From NCBI GenBank assembly GCA_943372995.1, contig CALSAQ010000006.1:1-64000 (forward strand): 64,000 nt of DNA, read 5' to 3'. Position numbers and translations under genes: made by a program. Shown here in pieces: positions 41,836 through 52,306 of the stretch (positions within the stretch are counted from its first letter, which is position 1; every line of letters begins with the position of its first letter). The notes below the pieces were generated by a model, which was not told the DNA's origin, did not search any database, and saw only the letters and a list, made by a program, of their open reading frames with translations. This DNA is from CAJBVG01 sp943372995. Its GTDB lineage: Bacteria > Bacteroidota > Bacteroidia > Sphingobacteriales > Sphingobacteriaceae.

Positions 41836-44181
41836 TTATTTTCTTACTGCAAGTTTTTGAGAATACCTATTACCTGAACTTAAAATACATTCTACAATAT
41901 AAAGACCATCTTCAAGCATAGAAATATTGATGTCTTCTCCATCAAAAACAGTAGAGTGCTCATGAACAACCTGACCTAATGTATTATAAAATCTCAAACG
42001 ACTAACATGTTCATCAGTGTTGAGGTTTAACTGAATGGTATGTTGAGCAGGATTTGGGAAAATAAAATTTTCGGCATCCTCTTGCCTATTATTTTGTACA
42101 CCCAAGGCATTTACATCCAACCTAGCGACTACGTTACTCTCACCATTAAATGCGAAAAACAAATTGTTGTTTTCTTTTATTACGTCCAGCCCTGTTGAGG
42201 TATATTTATTTATAGGCAATTTTGTAGCATTAACCCATTCATTTGTATAGGTTAGTATTTTAATGTTATTCGGAGAAGTAGTAGATGTTAAATAAGCCAA
42301 ATACGGTTTCCCATTTATAAAAAACAGATTAAGCGTATTAAGTACTGAATTGGATTGAAAGCCTCCATAAGGGTCTTCCCACGAATTTGTTGTAGAATTA
42401 TATCGGTATATCCCTGTTTTAACTCCACCATTTTTGTACCTAAAAACAATATTGATACGATTAAACTCATCAAAAGTCAGGTCGTAATTCCCAAAAGAAC
42501 TGTTCTCAACCGGGATAACGGGTAATTCTTGCCAAAAGGAGTTAATGTATTTAAGTATTTTATATTTCCCTGTTTGTTTTTCATTACCCACGATATACAA
42601 ATTATTTAATGCATCCATATAAAAACGCGAGGTCGTTATTAAATCCATTTTGTTCTGTATATCTGTAGAACCCATATCAACACCAAGTCCATTATTTAAT
42701 AACTTATAGCACTTTCCATTATCAAGCAATACCATCAACTCTTCAAATGGATTAATCTTCATACTCACTAATTTGTGTATGTTTAATTCTGGAAGAAGAT
42801 AATTAGAGTCTTTCCATTTACCATTTTTATACTCGTATATTTTTACTTGATCATCAATATTATTGAATCCAATAATTGGCAATTGAGTTAAAGGATTAAT
42901 TTCCACAAATAATTCTGATCCTCTAAGAACACTATCAATTATATCACCGAATAAGTTCCAAACTGAACCATCCCATTTGTACACCTCAATTGAGGTAGCC
43001 TTTAATCCTGCACAATACATATCAGTAACGAGCACTAAAAACAATTCAGAATGCTGATTTCTTTTTATTTCTATTCTACTACCTGGTGCAGTTGAAATTT
43101 CATCCGTGTTTAAATCAATTAATTGATCATTTAAAATATATACTTTATTATATAACACTACAAAGGGAGAAAAATCATTTGTCATCTCTAGTCTCACTGT
43201 ACTAAATATAAAACATGAGCTTGCTGCAATTTTCTTTTTATTCCATGTATAACTTGTATTCTCACTACTAAATACAAATAAGTTTTCTTCTCTATACATT
43301 ATGCAGTAATCTCCATTGCCGTTCATTTTCACATCGTACACCTTACCTTCACAAACTTTATTCTTATATGTTTGAAAGTAATCATCTTGGGATTCATTAG
43401 TTAAAAATAAGACTTGCTCTTGCTGCCACGCTGCTATATGTATTTTATCACTAGCAACAAAAACTTTTACGTTGCTTATGTTATTTGTTATATCGTGTGT
43501 TGCATCCTGCCACACTAAAGCATTTGCATGTTTAATTTTTAAATTGCCAATCCAATCATACCATACTAATACAATCTCATCTCCATGAATTGCTAAATCA
43601 AAGTATTTTTCAGCTGATATGTCTGGAACTTCAGCGTCTGAATAATATACCCATTGATTATTATTAATACTACAAAAATCAACTGAATAATCTGCCATTA
43701 GGCTTGAAACGTATGCTACAATAGGAGTTTCTGCATTATTAAATACCATACGTACATAATATACTGTACTAGGTGGGTAGTATACTTCATTAAATTTATT
43801 CCATTGATTATTTTGTAAAGTGAATAAATGAAATTCATCACTCATTTGTTGTTTTACCACTAAAAGATTTATTACACCTTGAGGAGAAACCTCTATCTCA
43901 AAATTAATTACACCAAAAGACTGTGCAATCAAACTATCGGTTGTAATATCTAGCCAAATTCCAGAAACGTACTTTTTTATCGTCATTACATTTCGATTGT
44001 CTCTGGCATCTATATAAGCTATGTGAGGAACATTTGAAGAATCTACGAAGTTTCTGCTTTTTATAGTGTTGGCCTCAAACAAGGTGTAGTTCTCATCAGG
44101 ACCTACATATTGTACTTGCGCAAAAGTAGAGCAAGTAAAAAGAGATAGTAATAAAACAAATAGTGCTTTTATAATATACAT
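41836..44181 (-). CDS. T9SS-exported protein of unknown function
   Basis: 781 residues. Signal peptide (ALFVLLLSLFTCSTFAQ). The body is beta-rich and appears propeller-like, with repeats such as IEVYKWDGSVWNLFG, KIYEYKNGKW and KILKYINSFWQEL. Sorting domain at the end (IFPNPAQHTIQL, then DGLYIVECIL). An XRE regulator gene lies 20 bases upstream on the same strand. Confidence 0.8.
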   Translation of the reverse strand: MYIIKALFVLLLSLFTCSTFAQVQYVGPDENYTLFEANTIKSRNFVDSSNVPHIAYIDARDNRNVMTIKKYVSGIWLDITTDSLIAQSFGVINFEIEVSPQGVINLLVVKQQMSDEFHLFTLQNNQWNKFNEVYYPPSTVYYVRMVFNNAETPIVAYVSSLMADYSVDFCSINNNQWVYYSDAEVPDISAEKYFDLAIHGDEIVLVWYDWIGNLKIKHANALVWQDATHDITNNISNVKVFVASDKIHIAAWQQEQVLFLTNESQDDYFQTYKNKVCEGKVYDVKMNGNGDYCIMYREENLFVFSSENTSYTWNKKKIAASSCFIFSTVRLEMTNDFSPFVVLYNKVYILNDQLIDLNTDEISTAPGSRIEIKRNQHSELFLVLVTDMYCAGLKATSIEVYKWDGSVWNLFGDIIDSVLRGSELFVEINPLTQLPIIGFNNIDDQVKIYEYKNGKWKDSNYLLPELNIHKLVSMKINPFEELMVLLDNGKCYKLLNNGLGVDMGSTDIQNKMDLITTSRFYMDALNNLYIVGNEKQTGKYKILKYINSFWQELPVIPVENSSFGNYDLTFDEFNRINIVFRYKNGGVKTGIYRYNSTTNSWEDPYGGFQSNSVLNTLNLFFINGKPYLAYLTSTTSPNNIKILTYTNEWVNATKLPINKYTSTGLDVIKENNNLFFAFNGESNVVARLDVNALGVQNNRQEDAENFIFPNPAQHTIQLNLNTDEHVSRLRFYNTLGQVVHEHSTVFDGEDINISMLEDGLYIVECILSSGNRYSQKLAVRK

Positions 44182-44201
44182 ATCACAAAATAAACAGAAA
44201 A

Positions 44202-44537
44202 TTACTGATTCTTTAGAATCTTTTGAAGCAAATTTCTTTGCTCGACAATATTATTCAAAATACTTTTAGTTAGCTCATGACGAGGGTCGTCGAGCTGTAT
44301 GGAATCGAATACCTTATTGTCTATATAAATAAATACAGGAATATGGTTTTCGTGTAAGTATTCTACATCGACTTCCAATAAATTGGACAATATTTCATAT
44401 TTCTCTTTACTGGTCTTCGAATCTCCAGATTCAATTTTTGAATATGCAGCTTGAGTTATTTTTAATTTCTCAGCAACATACACCTGATTGAATCCTTTTA
44501 ATTCTCTCAGTTGTTTAATTGTAATATGGGTGATCAT
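44202..44537 (-). CDS. XRE-family HTH protein
   Basis: 111 residues. HTH: TIKQLRELKGFNQVYVAEKL followed by QAAYSKIESGDS. A C-terminal tail (HELTKSILNNIVEQRNLLQK) could oligomerise. Located directly before the 781-aa T9SS gene, so it may control it. Upstream lies a 249-base AT-rich gap with an inverted repeat at 44647-44681. Confidence 0.8.
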   Translation of the reverse strand: MITHITIKQLRELKGFNQVYVAEKLKITQAAYSKIESGDSKTSKEKYEILSNLLEVDVEYLHENHIPVFIYIDNKVFDSIQLDDPRHELTKSILNNIVEQRNLLQKILKNQ

Positions 44538-44646
44538 TGAGCGTAAGTCCTAAATACATTTGGGCTAAAACTAAATATAAATTCAGTAATATTTTATAAC
44601 CAAGATCATTATTGTGCTAATGATTCAGGTACAAAAATAATATTTT

Positions 44647-44681
44647 GTCTAAATTTTGGTACTTTTTTCAACTTTTTAGAC
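44647..44681. promoter_or_regulatory. Inverted repeat upstream of the XRE gene
   Basis: Arms GTCTAAA and TTTAGAC flanking an AT-rich spacer, in the gap between 44537 and 44787. A candidate binding site for the XRE protein encoded just downstream on the - strand. Confidence 0.4.
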
Positions 44682-44786
44682 ATAATTGATTAAACGATTA
44701 CTATAAAAAGCAAAAATACATGGGGCAAGCTAGCATATTATATAATAATAATCTAACTCTGTTTAGAATACAATATTTGGTCCAAA

Positions 44787-46373
44787 TTATTCTACTACCA
44801 ATCGCTCCGTATACCTCTCTCCGTTTTCTTGTTGTAGTTCAACAAAATAAATTCCTTTTGAAAATGTAGATAATTCTATAGAAGTATCTTTTGTTATCTG
44901 ATTATCTTGATGTACCAACTGACCCAATGCATTGTAGATACTCAGTTTGCTTTCGCTTGTAAAATCAAGATTAGTACTAAAGTGTATGCTTGTACTCGAA
45001 GGATTAGGGTAGACATAAAAATACTTTGGCTCCACTGGAACATGCTCCACTAATGTTACTGCACAATTGCTCGGATCGATACAACCTAAACTATCGGCAT
45101 ATAAGAAAATAAAATCCTGGTCTGTTCCATTGTTATAGGGGAAATTGGAGTCAGTAGTTGCATTATTTCCTATAGCAATTATTCTATTATCATTTGTAAT
45201 TTCCACATGTATAAAATCAGCATCATCCACTTCATCATAATTCATATTCGCTGGATTATGGTACTGCCTATCCCACTTCAGCTTTCCATTTTTATCTAAA
45301 CACAATAATGCTGCCTTCCCTTCATAACCTAGCCTTAATTCATCTGTCTGCCCTGCCAATAATATATCCCCATTTCTAAACTCTTCAATATCCATATACA
45401 ACTGCAATAAATGTTCATAGAAAAATCTTTTCCAAATTACTTCTCCTTGCGAATTAAATTTAATTAAGATGATATACGACTCAATATCTGGATCTAAAAA
45501 CCACCTAGAATCGTAGTATCCTACTGCTAAGTAGTTCCCATCTCTTAAGTTTTTAATAGAGGTAATACAAGTAAAATCATCTTCATTAGGATAATATGTT
45601 CTTTCCCATACCATCATTCCATTTTTATCTACCTTAAAAATTAAAGCTCTTTCTGTAGTATCTGAATTACCAGTATATTTATTACCCCCAACTATAATAC
45701 TTGAATTATCACCTTCTACCAATGCATCAAAATAGCCTAAAGGTCGAGGATTAATATTATTATCAGAAGAATAATATAAGGAATCCCATACCACGTTGTA
45801 GGCAGTATCTAATTTAACTATTCTTAATGCTGAATTATTATTTCCAAACAATCCTCTCAAAAAGGATAAAAAAACTATCGAGCTATCTTTGAGTTGTATT
45901 AACGAATATATTTCCGTATAATCTATACCACTAGGAAATTTCTTAGTAAAAATAGTATCGCCATGAGTATTAAATTTTACGATACATCCTTCTACTCCTG
46001 TTGTTTCTGCTCTTAGTGTTTTAGAATTATAGTACAACCCGTAACCTAAATAATGACCATCGAATAATTTGATACAACCTTTTAAACTGATGCTACTATT
46101 CAGTAACTGAAAGGGTTTATCAATGGATATATTTAAGGTGGAATCGAATTTTGTAAAATGTGTTCTAAATATTGCTTTATTGTACTTATCACCACCCGTA
46201 AGCAACAAAGAGGAACTTATCAATACACACTCTTTTGTCTTCTTATCGATATATGCGTTCCGAATTAAATTCAATCCAGTATCGATATCATATCCTACGT
46301 AATGATAATTCTGTGCCGAAGCCTCGGCACAGAATAGCATGTATACAAAAAATGATAACAAAACTTTCCTCAT
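44787..46373 (-). CDS. T9SS-exported propeller-like protein, paralogue A
   Basis: 528 residues. Signal peptide (LLSFFVYMLFCAEASAQ), beta-propeller-like body (RALIFKVDKNGMMVWERTYY, LIKFNSQGEVIWKRFFYEH and similar strands), then a Cys pair (LGCIDPSNCAVTLVEH) and the sorting domain (YPNPSSTSIHF, then GIYFVEL). It is a close paralogue of 46440-48029 in a head-to-tail pair, with the last third far more alike than the middle. Confidence 0.82.
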   Translation of the reverse strand: MRKVLLSFFVYMLFCAEASAQNYHYVGYDIDTGLNLIRNAYIDKKTKECVLISSSLLLTGGDKYNKAIFRTHFTKFDSTLNISIDKPFQLLNSSISLKGCIKLFDGHYLGYGLYYNSKTLRAETTGVEGCIVKFNTHGDTIFTKKFPSGIDYTEIYSLIQLKDSSIVFLSFLRGLFGNNNSALRIVKLDTAYNVVWDSLYYSSDNNINPRPLGYFDALVEGDNSSIIVGGNKYTGNSDTTERALIFKVDKNGMMVWERTYYPNEDDFTCITSIKNLRDGNYLAVGYYDSRWFLDPDIESYIILIKFNSQGEVIWKRFFYEHLLQLYMDIEEFRNGDILLAGQTDELRLGYEGKAALLCLDKNGKLKWDRQYHNPANMNYDEVDDADFIHVEITNDNRIIAIGNNATTDSNFPYNNGTDQDFIFLYADSLGCIDPSNCAVTLVEHVPVEPKYFYVYPNPSSTSIHFSTNLDFTSESKLSIYNALGQLVHQDNQITKDTSIELSTFSKGIYFVELQQENGERYTERLVVE

Positions 46374-46439
46374 TGTATTAAAAAAATAAATACAAGTTAA
46401 GCTTTGATTTATTGATTTTCTCTATTTTATCGGAATATG

Positions 46440-48029
46440 TTATTCTACTACCAATCGCTGCGTAAACCTCTCTCCTTCTCCTTGTTGTAGTTCAACAAAA
46501 TAAATTCCTTTTGAAAATGTAGATAATTCTATCGATGTGTCGTTTGTTAGATTATGTACTTGATGTACCAACTGACCCAATGCATTGTAGATACTCAGTT
46601 TGCTTTCGTTTGTAAATTCAAGATTAGTACTAAAGTGTATGTTAGTACTCGAAGGGTTAGGGTATACATAAAAATACTTTGGTACCACTGGAACATGCTC
46701 CACTAATGTTACCGCACAATTGCTAGGATCGATACATCCTAAACTATCGGCATATAAGAAAATAAAATCTTGGTCTGTTCCATTGTTATAGGGAAATCGA
46801 GAATCATTTGTTAAAATATTACCTAATGCAAGTATTCTGTTATTATCTGCAATAAATACATCTGAAAAATAAGATTCATCAACTTCATTATACTTTATAT
46901 TGGGAGGGTTATGATATTGTCGAGTCCATTTAATATTACCTTTTGTATTAATACAAAACAACACCGCTTTTCCCTCATAACCATTTACGCCATCCAATTG
47001 ATCCATTTGTCCAGCCAACAGTATGTCTCCATTATTAAATTCCTCTACATCGAAAAAAAATTGATACCTAAACTTGTAAAAGAATTTCTTCCAAATAGTT
47101 TCTCCGTCACTATTGAATTTTACCAAAAAAACATACGATTCTATTCCAGGATCTAAAAAATATCTAGAGTCGAAAAAGCCTACAGCTAAATAATTTCCAT
47201 CTTTTAATTTCTGTATTGATGTAATGCATGTGAAATCATCTTCATTTGGATAGAATGTTTTTTCCCACACTACTCTTCCTACTGTATCTACCTTAAAAAT
47301 TAAAGCCCGTTCTGTGGTATCGGCTTGTCCAGTATATTTATTGCCACCAATGAGTATAGCTCCATCCTCAGTTTTTTCAATTGCTCCGTAATAAGCTAAT
47401 GGTTTAGGGGAGATGTTATTATCTGAATCGTAATATAAGGAATCTGAAACCACATTGTAATTTGTATCTAATCGAACTATTCTATATGCTGATATTTCTC
47501 TATGAATACCAGTAAGAAAACATACAAAAGCAAATGAATGATCTCTTAATTGGACAAATCCCCCTATGTCTGAATAATCTCTGAGATAGGGGAATACTTT
47601 TGTACAAATAGTATCTCCATTTGAACTGTATTCTATAATGCAAGCATCTACACCTGAGAGTTCATTACTAGAAGATTTTGAATTGTAATACAACCCATAT
47701 GCTAAATAATTTCCATTATGAAGTTTTATTGAACCTCTAATTCGTATGCTTTGATTTCTTAGTTGGAAAGATTTATCTATGAGAATATTTAGATTGGAGT
47801 CAAATTTGGTAAAGTGTGTTCTGAAAATAAAATAATTATAATCATCCCCACCAGTTAATAATTGAGCAGAGTTTATCAACACACATTCTTTGGTTATTCT
47901 ATCAAAATGTGCTGTTCGAATTATATTCAATGCAGTATCAACATCATATCCTATATATTGATAATTCTGTGCCGATGTCTCGGCACAGAATCTGATAAAA
48001 AAAATGGTATAAAAAATTATTTTTTTCAT
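46440..48029 (-). CDS. T9SS-exported propeller-like protein, paralogue B
   Basis: 529 residues, same architecture as paralogue A: signal peptide (FYTIFFIRFCAETSAQ), RALIFKVDTVGRVVWEKTFY, CIDPSNCAVTLVEH, and the same sorting domain. The stop of the upstream gene at 48030-48032 immediately precedes its ATG on the - strand (TAA then ATG), so translation is probably coupled. Confidence 0.82.
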   Translation of the reverse strand: MKKIIFYTIFFIRFCAETSAQNYQYIGYDVDTALNIIRTAHFDRITKECVLINSAQLLTGGDDYNYFIFRTHFTKFDSNLNILIDKSFQLRNQSIRIRGSIKLHNGNYLAYGLYYNSKSSSNELSGVDACIIEYSSNGDTICTKVFPYLRDYSDIGGFVQLRDHSFAFVCFLTGIHREISAYRIVRLDTNYNVVSDSLYYDSDNNISPKPLAYYGAIEKTEDGAILIGGNKYTGQADTTERALIFKVDTVGRVVWEKTFYPNEDDFTCITSIQKLKDGNYLAVGFFDSRYFLDPGIESYVFLVKFNSDGETIWKKFFYKFRYQFFFDVEEFNNGDILLAGQMDQLDGVNGYEGKAVLFCINTKGNIKWTRQYHNPPNIKYNEVDESYFSDVFIADNNRILALGNILTNDSRFPYNNGTDQDFIFLYADSLGCIDPSNCAVTLVEHVPVVPKYFYVYPNPSSTNIHFSTNLEFTNESKLSIYNALGQLVHQVHNLTNDTSIELSTFSKGIYFVELQQGEGERFTQRLVVE

Positions 48030-50825
48030 TTATTGAATTAGAATTTTTTTATACATAACTTCTGATTTAGTATATATAGAAACTACATATACTCCTTTAG
48101 GTAAGTGTTGAATATTAATGGTTATTTGTTTTTCATTTACATTTTTATCATATACCAATTGTGATTGAGTATTATAAATTTCAACTTTAGCAAGTTCTTT
48201 ATCTTTACTCTCTATTGTGATTAATTGTTTACTTGGATTCGGGAATAAATGAATTGTATTATCTACTATTTCAACACCCATTGTTCTATTCATATTTATA
48301 GAATCTTCAACCGGATTATGATTGTACTGGAATTCATATAATTGATATAAAATATTTTCAGCAATATAACTTGCTGTAGTAGTATCATTCTTTTTAAAAT
48401 CGTTTAACAAAAGAAGTTCTTCTCCTTTTAATTCATTTATGCCTCTTTTATCAATAGCTGCATTAACAAGCATTTTATACAAATCGACAAAAGAGTTATT
48501 TTCTTCGTTGCTTGACTCTGCTATTTGATTCAGTAAAGAGTTTATTTCATCATATTTACCTTCTGTATAATAAGTACTCGCTAGTATCTTGCATGCCTCA
48601 ACATCTACACTAGATATGCTGTTGAGATAATTCATGTATTCTTCATATCCACCTTCCATTCCCAACAACTCAATAATCATTTCTGATTTTAATCGTTCAG
48701 CTTCTAATAAATCTCCTACTGCTAAAGACTGGTTAATTAATCCTATATATTGGTTTTTTGTACAAGGTGCTGGACATGGTGAAAATATTTTAACATTACA
48801 ATTTTTCTCTGAAAAAGCTGGCGTTAAACTTATATTACTTGAAGAACAATAAGGAATACCAAAAACACTACCCCCAAAATAATATTTAAATGGAATTTTC
48901 GATTTTATGTGGTTAACATTACTACTTTCTATCAAGCAATTGTCTAAAAAAGCATTCGATGCCGACATGCTTGCATTGCCTTGATCTGCAATTCTACCAT
49001 TAGGTACGGAAATACTATATTTCTGATTCTGGTAAATATTACAATTTATCGCTACATTTTCATTTAATAATTCGGATTGAGTCCCTACAAGTAAACCTGA
49101 ATGATAATTATCCAATAAACGTCCTGTTCTATTATTCCTTAATAGTACTCCATATTTCTTCCCTACTGCTACACCAGAAATGGTGTTTAATTTAATGTCG
49201 AAATTTTTGCAATTACGAGTATGGATACCTTGTGTGGTTAGGTTTGTGCTTGTGTTGGGGATATTGATTAAGTTTCCTTCTACACTTAATGCCGTACTGT
49301 TGGCATCAATAGCTACCTGACAATTGGTAAAATTATTCTTAACAACTTTAGTCATTTTACAAGCGGCATTATCTGCGCTTGTTAATATTCCTGTAGTTAA
49401 GCCTCTAAATCCTTTTAACACATTATCTTGTACTATGCTTACTTTCGAATGAATAGCTCGCACTCCAATTCCTCTGTATGACGCGGGTATAGTTAAATAA
49501 TTATTTACAAAATTGTTGTTCTTTAATTCGATGCCATAAGTGCCATTCAAATAAATAAAATGATTGATGCCTAATCTGTACTTTTGATTATCGTCGGTAT
49601 ACAAAGTATATTTGGGGTCACGCATGGCAGAAGTACAAATGAAATTGTTGTTCATAATATGTGAGCCATTCTCGAACCAATTGCAATCGTTACAGGGTAC
49701 GTTTGCCCAACCAACACAATTTTTATAAGGCCAGAAATTAATCGATGTATAATTGTTCTTGAATGTAGAATTATACACATCGATGTAGCCTCCATTATAA
49801 TTTTTGTCGGTATCGAAAAAATTTAATCCTGTTTTTCTGGTTACAGAAATCGCTTCATCTGCATTTTCTATCGTTGTGCCCATACAATATAATACTCCAT
49901 TCGTTTGGTTGGGGATTCCTTCATAATGCTCCTTTCCATCTCCACTCCCCCACACTTCTATGCCTTCCCAAACATAACCTCCACAATTAGTAGTGGTTAC
50001 TACAGAATTAATCAATGATAATTTAGCACCGCGTTCAACAATTATTTTAGCATCCTTTCCCATTTCCAAGCGAACATTGGTTAAGGTTAATTGTGCATCT
50101 TTTTTCAACCTAAGTTCTTTCTTTACCCTGATTGTGGTATTGCTGTAACTTTGTAAATCGGCTGGTATCCACACCTCGTAATTAAAATTGATGTTATTTA
50201 AACAACAAGTAACAGGGTCGTTAATGTTCACTAATAAAGTTTGTGTCAAATTGCAATTAGAATTTAATGGCTTAACGGTTACTACAAAATTTCCTCCCAT
50301 AGAATACACGTGCTTAGGGTTATCTCCTATAGCAGTAGTGCCATCACCAAAATCCCATATCAACAAGCTTGATTCAGGAATTACATTACCCAATGTGTCA
50401 TAAGTTTCTATACAAGTAGAAATGCTATTGAATTGAACCAAACTTTCTTTACAATCTACTTGAGAAATAATTTGAAATGATGCAGACAGTTGAGGGTAGT
50501 CGGGGAAATCAGCATAAACTGTTTTTGTATACCTGATAATATTAGGTGTATTCGCATGTCTTATGGTTACTACATAATCTCCTGGTTCACAAAACTGATG
50601 TACCACTTTGTGATTTTTTGAAGTGGTGTTCGGAGTACCATCACCCCAATGCCATATCGTTTCTATATCACACGTTTTCTCAAACAAGAAATTATTACAA
50701 CCCATGGCTGTATAATCAAATGTATAGTTCGAACACATTACCCTATTGGTATCAACACTTTGCGCGTTCCCATATTTAACCATAGCTATCGCCATTATTA
50801 AAATTAAGTATAATTTTAGTTTCAT
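48030..50825 (-). CDS. T9SS-exported PKD/beta-helix protein
   Basis: 931 residues. Signal peptide (YLILIMAIAMVKYGNAQ). Two PKD-like segments follow (IWHWGDGTPNTTSKNHKVVH and LIWDFGDGTTAIGDNPKHVY). Then comes a beta-helix opened by ELRLKKDAQLTLTN, IIVERGAKLSL and WEGIEVWG; this entry is shared with the protein at 1-3224. A helical linker and the sorting domain (FPNPSKQLITI, then GVYVVSIY) end it. First gene of a three-gene T9SS run. Confidence 0.85.
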   Translation of the reverse strand: MKLKLYLILIMAIAMVKYGNAQSVDTNRVMCSNYTFDYTAMGCNNFLFEKTCDIETIWHWGDGTPNTTSKNHKVVHQFCEPGDYVVTIRHANTPNIIRYTKTVYADFPDYPQLSASFQIISQVDCKESLVQFNSISTCIETYDTLGNVIPESSLLIWDFGDGTTAIGDNPKHVYSMGGNFVVTVKPLNSNCNLTQTLLVNINDPVTCCLNNINFNYEVWIPADLQSYSNTTIRVKKELRLKKDAQLTLTNVRLEMGKDAKIIVERGAKLSLINSVVTTTNCGGYVWEGIEVWGSGDGKEHYEGIPNQTNGVLYCMGTTIENADEAISVTRKTGLNFFDTDKNYNGGYIDVYNSTFKNNYTSINFWPYKNCVGWANVPCNDCNWFENGSHIMNNNFICTSAMRDPKYTLYTDDNQKYRLGINHFIYLNGTYGIELKNNNFVNNYLTIPASYRGIGVRAIHSKVSIVQDNVLKGFRGLTTGILTSADNAACKMTKVVKNNFTNCQVAIDANSTALSVEGNLINIPNTSTNLTTQGIHTRNCKNFDIKLNTISGVAVGKKYGVLLRNNRTGRLLDNYHSGLLVGTQSELLNENVAINCNIYQNQKYSISVPNGRIADQGNASMSASNAFLDNCLIESSNVNHIKSKIPFKYYFGGSVFGIPYCSSSNISLTPAFSEKNCNVKIFSPCPAPCTKNQYIGLINQSLAVGDLLEAERLKSEMIIELLGMEGGYEEYMNYLNSISSVDVEACKILASTYYTEGKYDEINSLLNQIAESSNEENNSFVDLYKMLVNAAIDKRGINELKGEELLLLNDFKKNDTTTASYIAENILYQLYEFQYNHNPVEDSINMNRTMGVEIVDNTIHLFPNPSKQLITIESKDKELAKVEIYNTQSQLVYDKNVNEKQITINIQHLPKGVYVVSIYTKSEVMYKKILIQ

Positions 50826-50963
50826 TATAAATGATTTTAGTTTAACTGAAGTTATTTCAGCAATACTAAATTTTATATCATTTATAAGCTAATAGCGTAC
50901 GGAATACATTATTAAATTTTGGAATAATGCAACTTGGTAAAATAAAATTAAAATTGAGGGGTT

Positions 50964-51629
50964 CTACTTTTCGATAGCCGACTCTAAGAATGCAATGAAA
51001 GGTTGCAAGGCAATAATCGCTTCTGCGATTTTCTTTACAATAGTTTTGTCTTGCATTTCTGCATCGCTAAAAGAATGAAAAGTGGTAAAGCTTTTAAGTT
51101 TTAGAAATTCAATATCTGGATGATCTTTCGGATAATCTTTAGGTGCGGTTTTCAATTTATCTTCTTCACTTAATCCGCTATAGAATTTAGTAAAGGTTTT
51201 CGCGTTAAGAATTTTTTTAAAGGCTGCAGAATTATAATCTATCTCTTGTCTGATCATCTTAAGCGCTTCAGCAGGTGGCATCCAATATCCTCCACCGATA
51301 AAGCATTCTCCTGGTTGTATATGTAGATAGTATCCTGGCAGGTCAACACCTTTAGCTTTAGTAGATAATGGTATTCCGAAATTTAATTTATATGGGTCTT
51401 TATTTTTAGAAAATCGCACATCGCGATAAATACGCATGATAGATTTAGAAGCATTTACTTCTTTAAACGCAGGAATGGTTTTGCTTAAATGCTTTAACAC
51501 TTCATCCACGAGTTCCACTACATTTTCTTTTGCAGTGTCGTACTCATGTTTGTGTTCTGCAAACCATTCGCGGTTATTATTTTTCTTTAACTCTTTTAAA
51601 AATTTGAATGTTGAAGTGGCTATCATCAT
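50964..51629 (-). CDS. DUF2461-domain protein
   Basis: 221 residues. Matches the DUF2461 pattern: TFKFLKELKKNNNREWFAEH, MRIYRDVRFSKNKDPYK, YYLHIQPGECFIGGG, and MPPAEALKMIRQEID. Cytoplasmic. Role unknown. Downstream end of the respiratory gene run, 28 bases after the DUF983 gene. Confidence 0.85.
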   Translation of the reverse strand: MMIATSTFKFLKELKKNNNREWFAEHKHEYDTAKENVVELVDEVLKHLSKTIPAFKEVNASKSIMRIYRDVRFSKNKDPYKLNFGIPLSTKAKGVDLPGYYLHIQPGECFIGGGYWMPPAEALKMIRQEIDYNSAAFKKILNAKTFTKFYSGLSEEDKLKTAPKDYPKDHPDIEFLKLKSFTTFHSFSDAEMQDKTIVKKIAEAIIALQPFIAFLESAIEK

Positions 51630-51657
51630 CGTACCATTTTATTCTCAAAAATAAATG

Positions 51658-52008
51658 TTAATTTTTGGGTGCAAAAGCATACAGTAGAATCATTCGTCCG
51701 TATCTAAAGTTAAATCGAGAAGTAGCCAACACTCCTGCCACTATCACAGTAATGTATACCCAAGTATCAGGGTTGTTTCCCAAAATATAAGTTGCTACAC
51801 CAAGTGTTACACTTAAGGCAACGCTTAATGCATATCCTATGTACATTGCTCCCCAGAAGAATCCGATTTCTAACTCGTACCTCAAATTGCATTTAGGGCA
51901 ATACGTATACATACTTCTGAAATCTTTGCTTAATGCTGTGTTCTTAAACACTTCTCCTTCTTGGCAACGCGGGCATTTACAGGCTATTAATGATTTTAAT
52001 TTACTCAT
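51658..52008 (-). CDS. DUF983 membrane protein
   Basis: 116 residues. Two Cys pairs (CKCPRCQEGEVF and YTYCPKCNLRY) form a likely zinc ribbon, followed by two membrane helices (GYALSVALSVTLGVATYIL, WVYITVIVAGVLATSRF). It starts right at the stop of the preceding gene (TAG then ATG). The family often sits beside cytochrome oxidase genes. Confidence 0.85.
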   Translation of the reverse strand: MSKLKSLIACKCPRCQEGEVFKNTALSKDFRSMYTYCPKCNLRYELEIGFFWGAMYIGYALSVALSVTLGVATYILGNNPDTWVYITVIVAGVLATSRFNFRYGRMILLYAFAPKN

Positions 52009-52287
52009 CTAATTCAATATTATATCGTCTTTTACTTCTACATCTATTTGTGCTTTTTTACGATAATTTCTATACCATAAAACACCTAAAGCTCCTACCA
52101 ATAAATATGGAGCAGCCAATAGATATAGAATTCCATTGTTTAAGCCTTTTCCTGCATTACTCTGGCCTCCCTTTATCGAAGATTCTACCGCGGCTTTACA
52201 CATTGGGCATTGCGCATTTGCATCAAAATTAATTGTAGTAGATAGAATTAGTGTGCACGCAAAAAATATTCTCTTTAGGCTTTTCAT
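52009..52287 (-). CDS. Small exported membrane protein with CPMC motif
   Basis: 92 residues. Signal peptide (IFFACTLILSTTINFDANAQ), then CPMCKAAVESSIKGG, one membrane helix (GILYLLAAPYLLVGALGVLW) and a charged tail. The CxxC just after the signal peptide in an oxidase cluster suggests a metal- or redox-related assembly role. That is inference from location and motif. Confidence 0.65.
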   Translation of the reverse strand: MKSLKRIFFACTLILSTTINFDANAQCPMCKAAVESSIKGGQSNAGKGLNNGILYLLAAPYLLVGALGVLWYRNYRKKAQIDVEVKDDIILN

Positions 52288-52306
52288 AAATGAAAAATTT
52301 ATCAGA

